Below are positions 7,501 to 22,400 of a DNA stretch of 64,000 nt, piece by piece. The stretch is taken from positions 7,903,401 through 7,967,400 of the forward strand of contig OZ021722.1 in NCBI GenBank assembly GCA_963978545.1, written 5' to 3'. The translations under genes were made by a program, and so were the position numbers. The notes below the pieces were generated by a model. It saw only the letters and a list, made by a program, of their open reading frames with translations, was not told the DNA's origin and did not search any database. Position 1 is the stretch's first letter, and each line of letters starts with the position of its first letter. Origin of the DNA: Linyphia triangularis. Taxonomy: Eukaryota > Arthropoda > Arachnida > Araneae > Linyphiidae.

Positions 7501-10500
7501 TTGATTTTCCCCATGTTAATCGTAAGGATAATTTCATATTTCAAAATTTTCAAAATTTTACAATCTTTTTGCAACTAGGGTAACCGAAATCATCACTCGA
7601 ATCGATTTCCACTTTCAAATCGTCATTAAAGTGAAATTTTACTACTCAAAACCCAGTTATTGCAGAAAAATACATTAGCCTTGTCAATCCTAAGGCAAAT
7701 TTCAAATTCTCAATTTTCAAAATTGAACCTTAATTGGTTGCCTAGGATCATAAAAGTCATCACCAGATTTCATTCTAATCAAATAATTTGCTTATGAAAT
7801 GGTACTTTAGCACACAAAATCGAAGTAATGCAAAGTAAAAATACGGCTTCAAAACAGTTCCTGAGCGCTTTTGTTTCCAAATTTCAATTTCTCATATACC
7901 TTATAAAAAATGATTTGTTTGCTAAATTTTGAACTTAGTTTGATTTATAAATTTTTTTTGATTAAGAAAATGCAATTAGAAACAATTTGTTAAAAATGAA
8001 ATTTTCCATTCAATAACCTCGAAAGTGAAAAATTTCACGATTTTTAAAAAATGGAATTTTTGATTTTTAGAATACTGTTTTTTTATTTAAAATTTGGTAC
8101 AAGAATGCATATAAAAATATATCCAACTTAAAATCACACTTTGAAAGCATTTGAGCCATTTTCTCGAAAATACAATTCCCCTTTAAAACACAAGGGGGAC
8201 TTTTCAATGAATTATTGTCCAAAAAGTAAAATTTTCTAAATTTTGTCCCGTTTGAGAAATTGAAGTTATTATGTAGGAGAATCTCCAATTCCAATTTTAT
8301 AACACTCACTAAATAACAAGTGGGTCTAAAGTTGGTCCAAAAAAGGGCACTTTCAAAAAATTTCATTTTTGATTTTCCCCATGTTAATCGTAAGGATAAT
8401 TTCATATTTCAAAATTTTCAAAATTTTACAATCTTTTTGCAACTAGGGTAACCGAAATCATCACTCGAATCGATTTCCACTTTCAAATCGTCATTAAAGT
8501 TAAATTTTACTACTCAAAACACAGTTACTGCAGAAAAAAAGTCGTTAAATCCCTTTGAAAATACATTAGCCTTGTCAATCCTAAGGCGAATTTCAAATTC
8601 TCAATTTTCAAAATTGAACCTTAATTGGTTGCCTAGGATCATAAAAGTCATCACCCGATTTCATTCAAATCAAATAATTTGCTTATAAAATGGTACTTTA
8701 GCACACAAAATCGAAGTAATGCAAAGTAAAAATACCGATTAAAAACAGTTCCTGAGCGCTTTCGTTTCAAAATTTCAACTTCTCACATACCTTATCAAAA
8801 AAAATTTTTGCGAAATTTTGAACTTAGTTTGATTTATAAAGTGTTTTTGATTAAAAAAAATGCAATTTCAAACAATTTGTTAAAAATGAAATTTTCCATT
8901 CAATATCCTAGAAAGTGAAAAATTTCACGATTTTTAAAAAATGGAATTTTTGATTTTTAAAATTCTGCTATTTCATTTAAAATTTGGTACAAGAATGAAT
9001 ATAAAAATATATCCAACTTAAAATCACACATTGAAAGCATTTGAGCCATTTTCTCGAAAATACAATTCAATTTAAAACACATGGGGGACTTTTCAATGAA
9101 TTATTGTCCAAAAAGTAAAATTTTCAAAATTTTTTCCCATTTGAGAAATTGAAGCTAATATGTAGGAGAATCTCCAATTCCAATTTTTAACACTCACTAA
9201 ATAACAAGTGGGTCTAAAGTTGGTCCAAAAAAGGGCACTTTCAAAAAATTTCATTTTTGATTTTCCCCATGTTAATCGTAAGGATAATTTCATATTTCAA
9301 AATTTTCAAAATTTTACAATCTTTTTGCAACTAGGGTAACCGAAATCATCACCCGAATCGATTTCCACTTTCAAATCGTCATTAAAGTGAAATTTTACTA
9401 CTCAAAACCCAGTTACTGCAGAAAAAAAGTCGTTAATTCCCTTTGAAAATACATTAGCCTTGTCAATCCTAAGGCAAATTTCAAATTCTCAATTTTCAAA
9501 ATTGAACCTTAATTGGTTGCCTAGGATCATAAAAGTCATCACCAGATTTCATTCTAATCAAATAATTTGCTTATGAAATGGTACTTTAGCACACAAAATC
9601 GAAGTAATGCAAAGTAAAAATACGGCTTCAAAACAGTTCCTGAGCGCTTTTGTTTCCAAATTTCAACTTCTCATATACTTTATAAAAAATGATTTGTTTG
9701 CTAAATTTTGAACTTAGTTTGATTTATAAAGTGATTTTGATTAAGAAAATGCAATTAGAAACAATTTGTTAAAAATGAAATTTTCCATTCAATAACCTCG
9801 AAAGTGAAAAATTTCACGATTTTTAAAAAATGGAATTTTTGATTTTTAGAATACTGTTTTTTTATTTAAAATTTGGTACAAGAATGCCTATAAAAATATA
9901 TCCAACTTAAAATCACACTTTGAAAGCATTTGAGCCATTTTCTCGAAAATACAATTCCCCTTTAAAACATAAGGGGGACTTTTCAATAAATTATTGTCCA
10001 AAAAGTAAAATTTTCTAAATTTTGTCCCGTTTGAGAAATTGAAGTTATTATGTAGGAGAATCTCCAATTCCAATTTTATAACACTCACTAAATAACAAGT
10101 GGGTCTAAAGTTGGTCCAAAAAAGGGCACTTTCAAAAAATTTCATTTTTGATTTTCCCCATGTTAATCGTAAGGATAATTTCATATTTCAAAATTTTCAA
10201 AATTTTACAATCTTTTTGCAACTAGGGTAACCGAAATCATCACTCGAATCGATTTCCACTTTCAAATCGTCATTAAAGTTAAATTTTACTACTCAAAACC
10301 CAGTTACTGCAGAAAAAAAGTCGTTAAATCCCTTTGAAAATACATTAGCCTTGTCAATCCTAAGGCAAATTTCAAATTCTCAATTTTCAAAATTGAACCT
10401 TAATTGGTTGCCTAGGATCATAAAAGTCATCACCCGATTTCATTCAAATCAAATAATTTGCTTATAAAATGGTACTTTACCACACAAAATCGAAGTAATG

Positions 10501-13500
10501 CAAAGTAAAAATACCGATTAGAAATAGTTCCTGAGCGCTTTCGTCTCAAAATTTCAACTTCTCATATACCTTATCAAACATAATTTGTTTGCAAAATTTT
10601 GAACTTAGTTTGATTTATAAAGTGTTTTTGATTAAGAAAATGCAATATAAAACAATTTTTTAAAAATTAAATTTTCCATTCAATACCCTCGAAAGTGAAA
10701 AATTTCACGATTTTTAAAAAATGGAATTTTTGATTTTTAGAATTCTGTTATTTTATTTAAAATTTGGTACAAGAATGAATATAAAAATATATCCAACTTA
10801 AAATCACACTTTGAAAGCATTTGAGCCATTTTCTCGAAAATACAATTCCCCTTTAAAACACATGGGGGCCTTTTCATTGAATTATTGCCCAAAAATTAAA
10901 ATTTTTTTAATTTTTTCCCATTTGAGAAATTGAAGCTAATATAAAGGAGAATCTCCAATTCCAATTTTATAACACTCACTAAATAACAAGTGTGTCTAAA
11001 GTTGGTCCAAAAAAGGACACTTTAAAAAAATTTCATTTTTGCTTTCCCCCATGTTAATCGTATGGTAAGTTTAACATTTCTAAATTTTCAAAATTTTACA
11101 ATCTTTTTGCAACTAGGGTAACCGAAATCATCACCCGAATCGATTTGCACTTTTAAATCGTTATTAAAGTGAAATTTTACTCTTCAAAATCCAGTTACTG
11201 CACAAAAAAAGTCGTTAAATCCCTTTGAAAATACATTAGCCTTGTCAATCCTAAGGCAAATCTCAAATCCTCCATTTTCCAAATTGAACATATATTTGTT
11301 GAATAGGATCATAAAAGTTATCACCCGATTTCATTCTGATCAAATAATTTGCTTATAAAATGGTACTTTAGCACACAAAATCGAAGTAATGCAAAGTAAA
11401 AATACCGATTAAAAACAGTTCCTGAACGCTTTCGTTTCAAAATTTCAACTTCTCACATACGTTATCAAAAATAATTTGATTGCCAAATTTTGAACTTAGT
11501 TTGATTTATAAAGTGTTTTTGATTAAAAAAAATGCAATTTGAAACAATTTGTTAAAAATGAAATTTTCCATTCAATACCCTCGAAAGTGAAAAATTTCAC
11601 GATTTTTTAAAAATGGAATTTTTGATTTTTAGAATACTGTTTTTTTATTTAAAATTTGGTACAAGAATGCCTATAAAAGTATATCCAACTTAAAATCACG
11701 TTTTGGAAGCATTTGAGCCATTTTCTCGAAAATACAATTCCCATTTAAAACACATGGGGGACTATTCACAGAATTATTGTTCAAAAAGTATAATTTTCTA
11801 AATTTTTTTAAAGTTGAGAAATTAAAGCTAATATAAATGAGAATCTCCAATTCCAATTTTATAACACTCACTAAATAAAAAGTGGGTCTAAAGTTGGTCC
11901 AAAAAAGGCCACTTTCAAAAAATTTCATTTTTGATTTTCCCCATGTTAATCGAATGAAAAATTTCACATTTCTAAATTTTCAAAATTTTACAATCTTTTT
12001 GCAACTAGGGTAACCGAAATCATCACTCGAATCGATTTCCACTTTCAAATCGTCATTAAAGTTAAATTTTACTACTCAAAACCCAGTTACTGCAGAAAAA
12101 AAGTCGTTAAATCCCTTTGAAAATACATTAGCCTTGTCAATCCTAAGGCGAATTTCAAATTCTCAATTTTCAAAATTGAACCTTAATTGGTTGCCTAGGA
12201 TCATAAAAGTCATCACCAGATTTCATTCTAATCAAATAATTTGCTTATGAAATGGTACTTTAGCACACAAAATCGAAGTAATGCAAAGTAAAAATACGGC
12301 TTCAAAACAGTTCCTGAGCGCTTTTGTTTCCAAATTTCAATTTCTCATATACCTTATAAAAAATGATTTGTTTGCTAAATTTTGAACTTAGTTTGATTTA
12401 TAAAGTGTTTTTGATTAAGAAAATGCAATTAGAAACAATTTGTTAAAAATGAAATTTTCCATTCAATAACCTCGAAAGTGAAAAATTTCACGATTTTTAA
12501 AAAATGGAATTTTTGATTTTTAGAATACTGTTTTTTTATTTAAAATTTGGTACAAGAATGCATATAAAAATATATCCAACTTAAAATCACACTTTGAAAG
12601 CATTTGAGCCATTTTCTCGAAAATACAATTCCCCTTTAAAACACAAGGGGGACTTTTCAATGAATTATTGTCCAAAAAGTAAAATTTTCTAAATTTTGTC
12701 CCGTTTGAGAAATTGAAGTTATTATGTAGGAGAATCTCCAATTCCAATTTTATAACACTCACTAAATAACAAGTGGGTCTAAAGTTGGTCCAAAAAAGGG
12801 CACTTTCAAAAAATTTCATTTTTGATTTTCCCCATGTTAATCGTAAGGATAATTTCATATTTCAAAATTTTCAAAATTTTACAATCTTTTTGCAACTAGG
12901 GTAACCGAAATCATCACTCGAATCGATTTCCACTTTCAAATCGTCATTAAAGTTAAATTTTACTACTCAAAACACAGTTACTGCAGAAAAAAAGTCGTTA
13001 AATCCCTTTGAAAATACATTAGCCTTGTCAATCCTAAGGCGAATTTCAAATTCTCAATTTTCAAAATTGAACCTTAATTGGTTGCCTAGGATCATAAAAG
13101 TCATCACCCGATTTCATTCAAATCAAATAATTTGCTTATAAAATGGTACTTTAGCACACAAAATCGAAGTAATGCAAAGTAAAAATACCGATTAAAAACA
13201 GTTCCTGAGCGCTTTCGTTTCAAAATTTCAACTTCTCACATACCTTATCAAAAAAAATTTTTGCTAAATTTTGAACTTAGTTTGATTTATAAAGTGATTT
13301 TGATTAAGAAAATGCAATTAGAAACAATTTGTTAAAAATGAAATTTTCCATTCAATAACCTCGAAAGTGAAAAATTTCACGATTTTTAAAAAATGGAATT
13401 TTTGATTTTTAGAATACTGTTTTTTTATTTAAAATTTGGTACAAGAATGCCTATAAAAATATATCCAACTTAAAATCACACTTTGAAAGCATTTGAGCCA

Positions 13501-13936
13501 TTTTCTCGAAAATACAATTCCCCTTTAAAACATAAGGGGGACTTTTCAATAAATTATTGTCCAAAAAGTAAAATTTTCTAAATTTTGTCCCGTTTGAGAA
13601 ATTGAAGTTATTATGTAGGAGAATCTCCAATTCCAATTTTATAACACTCACTAAATAACAAGTGGGTCTAAAGTTGGTCCAAAAAAGGGCACTTTCAAAA
13701 AATTTCATTTTTGATTTTCCCCATGTTAATCGTAAGGATAATTTCATATTTCAAAATTTTCAAAATTTTACAATCTTTTTGCAACTAGGGTAACCGAAAT
13801 CATCACTCGAATCGATTTCCACTTTCAAATCGTCATTAAAGTTAAATTTTACTACTCAAAACCCAGTTACTGCAGAAAAAAAGTCGTTAAATCCCTTTGA
13901 AAATACATTAGCCTTGTCAATCCTAAGGCGAATTTC

Positions 13937-16900
13937 AAATCCTCAATTTGCCAAATTGAACATAAATTTGTTGCCTAGGATCATAAAAGTCATCACCCGA
14001 TTTCCATTCTGATCAAATAATTTGCTTATGAAATGGTACTTTAGCACACAAAATCGAGGTAATGCAAAGTAAAAATACGGCTTCAAAACAGTTCCTGAGC
14101 GCTTTTGTTTCCAAATTTCAACTTCTCATATACCTTATCAAAAATGATTTGTTTGCTAAATTTTGAACTTAGTTTGATTTATAAAGTGTTTTTGATTAAG
14201 AAAATACAATTTGAAACAATTTGTTAAAAATGAAATTTTCCATTCAATAGCCTCGAAAGTGAAAAATTTCACGATTTTTAAAAAATGGAATTTTTGATTT
14301 TTAGAATACTGTATTTTTATTTAAAATTTGGTACAAGAATGCCTATAAAAATATATCCAACTTAAAATCACGTTTTGAAAGCATTTGAGTCATTTTCTCG
14401 AAAATACAATTCCCATTTAAAACACATGGGGGACTTTTCAATGAATTATTGTTCAAAAAGTAAAATTTTCTAAATTTTTTTAAAGTTGAGAAATTAAAGC
14501 TAATATAAATGAGAATCTCCAATTCCAATTTTATAACACTCACTAAATAAAAAGTGGGTCTAAAGTGGGTCCAAAAAAGGGCACTTTAAAAAAATTTCAT
14601 TTTTGCTTTCCCCCATGTTAATCGTATGGAAAGTTTCACATTTCTAAATTTTCAAAATTTTACAATCTTTTTGCAACTAGGGTAACCAAAATCATCACCC
14701 GAATCGATTTGCACTTTTAAATCGTCATTCAAGTGAAATTTTACTCTCTAAATCCCATTTACTGCACAAAAAAAGTCGTTAAATCCCTTTGAAAACACAT
14801 TAGCTTTGTCAATCCTATGGCAAATCTCAAATCCTCAATTTTCCAAATTGAACATAAATTTGTTGCCTAGGATCATAAAAGTCATCACCCGATTTCCATT
14901 CTGATCAAATAATTTGCTTATAAAATGGTACATTAGCACACAAAATCGAAGTAATGCAAAGTAAAAATACCGATTAAAAACAGTTCCTGAGCGCTTTCGT
15001 TTCAAAATTTCAACTTCTCACATACTTATCAAAAAACAATTTTGCGAAATTTTGAACTTAGTTTGATTTATAAAGTGTTTTTGATTAAAAAAAATGCAAT
15101 TTGAAACAATTTGTTAAAAATGAAATTTTCCATTCAATACCCTAGAAAGTGAAAAATTTCACGATTTTTAAAAAATGGAATTTTTGATTTTTAGAATTCT
15201 GTTATTTTATTTAAAATTTGGTACAGGAATGAATATAAAAATATATCCAACTTAAAATCACACATTGAAAGCATTTGAGCCATTTTCTCGAAAATACGAT
15301 TCAATTTAAAACACATGGGGGACTTTTCAATGAAATATTGTCCAAAAAGTAAAATTTTCAAAATTTTTTCCCATTTGAGAAATTGAAGCTAATATGTAGG
15401 AGAATCTCCAATTCCAATTTTATAACACTCACTAAATAACAAATGGGTCTAAAGTTGGTCCAAAAAAGGGCACTTTCAAAAAATTTCATTTTTGATTTTC
15501 CCCATGTTAATCGTAAGGATAATTTCATATTTCAAAATTTTCAAAATTTTACAATCTTTTTGCAACTAGGGTAACCGAAATCATCACTCGAATCGATTTC
15601 CACTTTCAAATCGTCATTAAAGTGAAATTTTACTACTCAAAACCCAGTTATTGCAGAAAAATACGTTAGCCTTGTCAATCCTAAGGCAAATTTCAAATTC
15701 TCAATTTTCAAAATTGAACATAAATTTGTTGCCTAGGATCATAAAAGTCATCACCAGATTTCATTCTAATCAAATAATTTGCTTATGAAATGGTACTTTA
15801 GCACACAAAATCGAAGTAATGCAAAGTAAAAATACGGCTTCAAAACAGTTCCAGAGCGCTTTTGTTTCCAAATTTCAACTTCTCACATACCTTATCAAAA
15901 ATGATTTGTTTGCTAAATTTTGAACTTAGTTTGATTTATAAAGTGTTTTTGATTAAGAAAATGCAATTTTAAACAATTTGTTAAAAATGAAATTTTCCAT
16001 TCAATACCCTAGAAAGTGAAAAATTTCACGATTTTTAAAAAATGGAATTTTTGATTTTTAGAATTCTGTTATTTTATTTAAAATTTGGTACAAGAATGAA
16101 TATAAAAATATATCCAACTTAAAATCACACATTGAAAGCATTTGAGCCATTTTCTCGAAAATACAATTCAATTTAAAACACATGGGGGACTTTTCAATGA
16201 ATTATTGTCCAAAAAGTAAAATTTTCAAAATTTTTTCCCATTTGAGAAATTGAAGGTAATATGTAGGAGAATCTTCAATTCCAATTTTTAACACTCACTA
16301 AATAACAAGTGTGTCTAAAGTTGGTCCAAAAAAGGGCACTTTCAAAAAATTTCATTTTTGATTTTCCCCATGTTAATCGTAAGGATAATTTCATATTTCA
16401 AAATTTTCAAAATTTTACAATCTTTTTGCAACTAGGGTAACCGAAATCATCACTCGAATCGATTTCCACTTTCAAATCGTCATTAAAGTTAAATTTTACT
16501 ACTCAAAACACAGTTACTGCAGAAAAAAAGTCGTTAAATCCCTTTGAAAATACATTAGCCTTGTCAATCCTAAGGCGAATTTCAAATTCTCAATTTTCAA
16601 AATTGAACCTTAATTGGTTGCCTAGGATCATAAAAGTCATCACCCGATTTCATTCAAATCAAATAATTTGCTTATAAAATGGTACTTTAGCACACAAAAT
16701 CGAAGTAATGCAAAGTAAAAATACCGATTAAAAACAGTTCCTGAGCGCTTTCGTTTCAAAATTTCAACTTCTCACATACCTTATCAAAAAAAATTTTTGC
16801 GAAATTTTGAACTTAGTTTGATTTATAAAGTGTTTTTGATTAAAAAAAAATGCAATTTCAAACAATTTGTTAAAAATGAAATTTTCCATTCAATATCCTA

Positions 16901-19900
16901 GAAAGTGAAAAATTTCACGATTTTTAAAAAATGGAATTTTTGATTTTTAAAATTCTGCTATTTCATTTAAAATTTGGTACAAGAATGAATATAAAAATAT
17001 ATCCAACTTAAAATCACACATTGAAAGCATTTGAGCCATTTTCTCGAAAATACAATTCAATTTAAAACACATGGGGGACTTTTCAATGAATTATTGTCCA
17101 AAAAGTAAAATTTTCAAAATTTTTTCCCATTTGAGAAATTGAAGCTAATATGTAGGAGAATCTCCAATTCCAATTTTTAACACTCACTAAATAACAAGTG
17201 GGTCTAAAGTTGGTCCAAAAAAGGGCACTTTCAAAAAATTTCATTTTTGATTTTCCCCATGTTAATCGTAAGGATAATTTCATATTTCAAAATTTTCAAA
17301 ATTTTACAATCTTTTTGCAACTAGGGTAACCGAAATCATCACCCGAATCGATTTCCACTTTCAAATCGTCATTAAAGTGAAATTTTACTACTCAAAACCC
17401 AGTTACTGCAGAAAAAAAGTCGTTAATTCCCTTTGAAAATACATTAGCCTTGTCAATCCTAAGGCAAATTTCAAATTCTCAATTTTCAAAATTGAACCTT
17501 AATTGGTTGCCTAGGATCATAAAAGTCATCACCAGATTTCATTCTAATCAAATAATTTGCTTATGAAATGGTACTTTAGCACACAAAATCGAAGTAATGC
17601 AAAGTAAAAATACGGCTTCAAAACAGTTCCTGAGCGCTTTTGTTTCCAAATTTCAACTTCTCATATACTTTATAAAAAATGATTTGTTTGCTAAATTTTG
17701 AACTTAGTTTGATTTATAAAGTGTTTTTGATTAAGAAAATGCAATATAAAACAATTTTTTAAAAATGAAATTTTCCATTCAATACCCTCGAAAGTGAAAA
17801 ATTTCACGATTTTTAAAAAATGGAATTTTTGATTTTTAGAATTCTGTTATTTTATTTAAAATTTGGTACAAGAATGAATATAAAAATATATCCAACTTAA
17901 AATCACACTTTGAAAGCATTTGAGCCATTTTCTCGAAAATACAATTCCCCTTTAAAACACATGGGGGCCTTTTCATTGAATTATTGCCCAAAAATTAAAA
18001 TTTTTTTAATTTTTTCCCATTTGAGAAATTGAAGCTAATATAAAGGAGAATCTCCAATTCCAATTTTATAACACTCACTAAATAACAAGTGTGTCTAAAG
18101 TTGGTCCAAAAAAGGACACTTTAAAAAAATTTCATTTTTGCTTTCCCCCATGTTAATCGTATGGTAAGTTTAACATTTCTAAATTTTCAAAATTTTACAA
18201 TCTTTTTGCAACTAGGGTAACCGAAATCATCACCCGAATCGATTTGCACTTTTAAATCGTTATTAAAGTGAAATTTTACTCTTCAAAATCCAGTTACTGC
18301 ACAAAAAAAGTCGTTAAATCCCTTTGAAAATACATTAGCCTTGTCAATCCTAAGGCAAATCTCAAATCCTCCATTTTCCAAATTGAACATATATTTGTTG
18401 AATAGGATCATAAAAGTTATCACCCGATTTCATTCTGATCAAATAATTTGCTTATAAAATGGTACTTTAGCACACAAAATCGAAGTAATGCAAAGTAAAA
18501 ATACCGATTAAAAACAGTTCCTGAACGCTTTCGTTTCAAAATTTCAACTTCTCACATACGTTATCAAAAATAATTTGATTGCCAAATTTTGAACTTAGTT
18601 TGATTTATAAAGTGTTTTTGATTAAAAAAAATGCAATTTGAAACAATTTGTTAAAAATGAAATTTTCCATTCAATACCCTCGAAAGTGAAAAATTTCACG
18701 ATTTTTTAAAAATGGAATTTTTGATTTTTAGAATACTGTTTTTTTATTTAAAATTTGGTACAAGAATGCCTATAAAAGTATATCCAACTTAAAATCACGT
18801 TTTGGAAGCATTTGAGCCATTTTCTCGAAAATACAATTCCCATTTAAAACACATGGGGGACTATTCACAGAATTATTGTTCAAAAAGTATAATTTTCTAA
18901 ATTTTTTTAAAGTTGAGAAATTAAAGCTAATATAAATGAGAATCTCCAATTCCAATTTTATAACACTCACTAAATAAAAAGTGGGTCTAAAGTTGGTCCA
19001 AAAAAGGCCACTTTCAAAAAATTTCATTTTTGATTTTCCCCATGTTAATCGAATGAAAAATTTCACATTTCTAAATTTTCAAAATTTTACAATCTTTTTG
19101 CAACTAGGGTAACCGAAATCATCACTCGAATCGATTTCCACTTTCAAATCGTCATTAAAGTTAAATTTTACTACTCAAAACCCAGTTACTGCAGAAAAAA
19201 AGTCGTTAAATCCCTTTGAAAATACATTAGCCTTGTCAATCCTAAGGCGAATTTCAAATTCTCAATTTTCAAAATTGAACCTTAATTGGTTGCCTAGGAT
19301 CATAAAAGTCATCACCCGATTTCATTCAAATCAAATAATTTGCTTATAAAATGGTACTTTACCACACAAAATCGAAGTAATGCAAAGTAAAAATACCGAT
19401 TAGAAATAGTTCCTGAGCGCTTTCGTCTCAAAATTTCAACTTCTCATATACCTTATCAAACATAATTTGTTTGCAAAATTTTGAACTTAGTTTGATTTAT
19501 AAAGTGTTTTTGATTAAGAAAATGCAATATAAAACAATTTTTTAAAAATTAAATTTTCCATTCAATACCCTCGAAAGTGAAAAATTTCACGATTTTTAAA
19601 AAATGGAATTTTTGATTTTTAGAATTCTGTTATTTTATTTAAAATTTGGTACAAGAATGAATATAAAAATATATCCAACTTAAAATCACACTTTGAAAGC
19701 ATTTGAGCCATTTTCTCGAAAATACAATTCCCCTTTAAAACACATGGGGGCCTTTTCATTGAATTATTGCCCAAAAATTAAAATTTTTTTAATTTTTTCC
19801 CATTTGAGAAATTGAAGCTAATATAAAGGAGAATCTCCAATTCCAATTTTATAACACTCACTAAATAACAAGTGTGTCTAAAGTTGGTCCAAAAAAGGAC

Positions 19901-20790
19901 ACTTTAAAAAAATTTCATTTTTGCTTTCCCCCATGTTAATCGTATGGTAAGTTTAACATTTCTAAATTTTCAAAATTTTACAATCTTTTTGCAACTAGGG
20001 TAACCGAAATCATCACCCGAATCGATTTGCACTTTTAAATCGTTATTAAAGTGAAATTTTACTCTTCAAAATCCAGTTACTGCACAAAAAAAGTCGTTAA
20101 ATCCCTTTGAAAATACATTAGCCTTGTCAATCCTAAGGCAAATCTCAAATCCTCCATTTTCCAAATTGAACATATATTTGTTGAATAGGATCATAAAAGT
20201 TATCACCCGATTTCATTCTGATCAAATAATTTGCTTATAAAATGGTACTTTAGCACACTAAATCGAAGTAATGCAAAGTAAAAATACCGATTAAAAACAG
20301 TTCCTGAACGCTTTCGTTTCAAAATTTCAACTTCTCACATACGTTATCAAAAATAATTTGATTGCCAAATTTTGAACTTAGTTTGATTTATAAAGTGTTT
20401 TTGATTAAAAAAAATGCAATTTGAAACAATTTGTTAAAAATGAAATTTTCCATTCAATACCCTCGAAAGTGAAAAATTTCACGATTTTTTAAAAATGGAA
20501 TTTTTGATTTTTAGAATACTGTTTTTTTATTTAAAATTTGGTACAAGAATGCCTATAAAAGTATATCCAACTTAAAATCACGTTTTGGAAGCATTTGAGC
20601 CATTTTCTCGAAAATACAATTCCCATTTAAAACACATGGGGGACTATTCACAGAATTATTGTTCAAAAAGTATAATTTTCTAAATTTTTTTAAAGTTGAG
20701 AAATTAAAGCTAATATAAATGAGAATCTCCAATTCCAATTTTATAACACTCACTAAATAAAAAGTGGGTCTAAAGTTGGTCCAAAAAAGG
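13937..20790. repeat. Satellite segment B: mosaic second copy of segment A
   Basis: It runs as a patchwork: 13,937-16,477 matches 5,080-7,620 (offset 8,857, only a few differences); 16,480-17,700 matches 8,490-9,710 (offset 7,990); 17,724 to about 19,250 matches 10,625 to about 12,150 (offset 7,099); about 19,310-20,770 matches 10,428-11,888 (offset 8,882). The first two offset shifts each drop one unit (867 and 891 bases) and the last goes back two units. The final part is therefore also a tandem repeat of 17.7-19.0 kb (offset 1,783). Offsets come from matching private variants by eye, so ends are approximate. Confidence 0.75.
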
Positions 20791-22400
20791 GTACTTTAAA
20801 AAAATTTCATTTTTGATTTTCCCCATGTTAATCGTAAGGATACTTTCATATTTCAAAATTTTCAAAATTTTACAATCTTTTTGCAACTAGGGTAACCGAA
20901 ATCATCACTCGAATCGATTTCCACTTTCAAATCGTCATTAAAGTGAAATATTACTACTCAAAAACCAGTTACTGCAGAAAAAATCTCATTAAATCCCTTT
21001 GAAAATACATTAGCCTTGTCAATCCTAAGGCAAATTTCAAATTCTCAATTTTCAAAACTGAACCTTAATTGGTTGCCTAGGATCATAAAAGTCATCACCA
21101 GTTTTCATTCTAATCAAATAATTTGCTTATGAAATGGTACTTTAGCACACAAAATCGAACTAATGCAAAGTAAAAATACGGCTTCAAAACAGTTCCTGAG
21201 CGCTTTTGTTTCCAAATTTCAACTTCTCATATTTCTTATAAAAAATGATTTGTTTGCTAAATTTTGAACTTAGTTTGATTTATAAAGTGATTTTGATTAA
21301 GAAAATGCAATTAGAAACAATTTGTTAAAAATGAAATTTTCCATTCAATACCCTCGAAAGTGAAAAATTTCACGATTTTTAAAAAATGGAATTTTTGATT
21401 TTTAGAATTCTGTTATTTTATTTAAAATTTGGTACAAGAATGAATATAAAAATATATCCAACTTAAAATCACACATTGAAAGCATTTGAGCCATTTTCTC
21501 GAAAATACAATTCAATTTAAAACACATGGGGGACTTTTCAATGAATTATTGTCCAAAAAGTAAAATTTTCAAAATTTTTTCCCATTTGAGAAATTGAAGT
21601 TAATATGTAGGAGAATCTCCAATTCCAATATTTAACACTCACTAAATAACAAGTGGGTCTAAAGTTGGTCCAAAAAAGGGCACTTTCAAAAAATTTCATT
21701 TTTGATTTTCCCCATGTTAATCGTAAGGATACTTTCATATTTCAAAATTTTCAAAATTTTACAATCTTTTTGCAACTAGGGTAACCGAAATCATCACTCG
21801 AATCGATTTCCACTTTCAAATCGTCATTAAAGTGAAATTTTACTACTCAAAACCCAGTTATTGCAGAAAAATACATTAGCCTTGTCAATCCTAAGGCAAA
21901 TTTTAAATTCTCAATTTTCAAAATTGAACCTTAATTGGTTGCCTAGGATCATAAAAGTCATCACCAGATTTCATTCTAATCAAATAATTTGCTTATGAAA
22001 TGGTACTTTAGCACACAAAATCGAAGTAATGCAAAGTAAAAATACGGCTTCAAAACAGTTCCTGAGCGCTTTTGTTTCAAAATTTCAACTTCTCATATAC
22101 CTTATCAAAAATGATTTGTTTGCTAAATTTTGAACTTAGTTTGATTTATAAAGTGTTTTTGATTAAGAAAATGCAATTTGAAACAATTTGTTAAAAATGA
22201 AATTTTCCATTCAATACCCTCGAAAGTGAAAAATTTCACGATTTTTAAAAAATGGAATTTTTGATTTTTAAAATACTGTTTTTTTATTTCAAATTTGGTA
22301 CAAGAATGCCTATAAAAATATATCCAACTTAAAATCACGTTTTGAAAGCATTTGAGCCATTTTCTCGAAAATACAATTCCCATTTAAAACACATGGGGGA
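20791..22400. repeat. Satellite segment C: units shared with 44.6-46.4 kb
   Basis: Private variants (GTACTTTAAA at 20791, GTGAAATATTACTAC near 20944, AAAAAATCTCATTAAATC near 20979, CCAATATTTAACACTC near 21624) recur at 44,643-46,460. The offset is 23,852 before and 24,058 after a 206-bp partial duplication in the distal copy. Confidence 0.7.

Larger units (their letters stand above)
4144..13930. repeat. Satellite segment A: left-end units, source of the 8.9-kb duplication
   Basis: About ten units of mixed class. TGCAG-class units carrying AAGGATAATTTCATATTTC dominate, with TGCAC-class units interleaved near 5.4-6.0 kb and 10.9-12.0 kb. Within it, 12,150-13,255 nearly repeats 7,697-8,802 (offset 4,453). 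At about 13,260 the sequence switches to a copy of 9,704-10,367 (offset 3,563) with one unit skipped. The switch lies in the shared TTTTTGC...AAATTTTG stretch. Confidence 0.75.
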
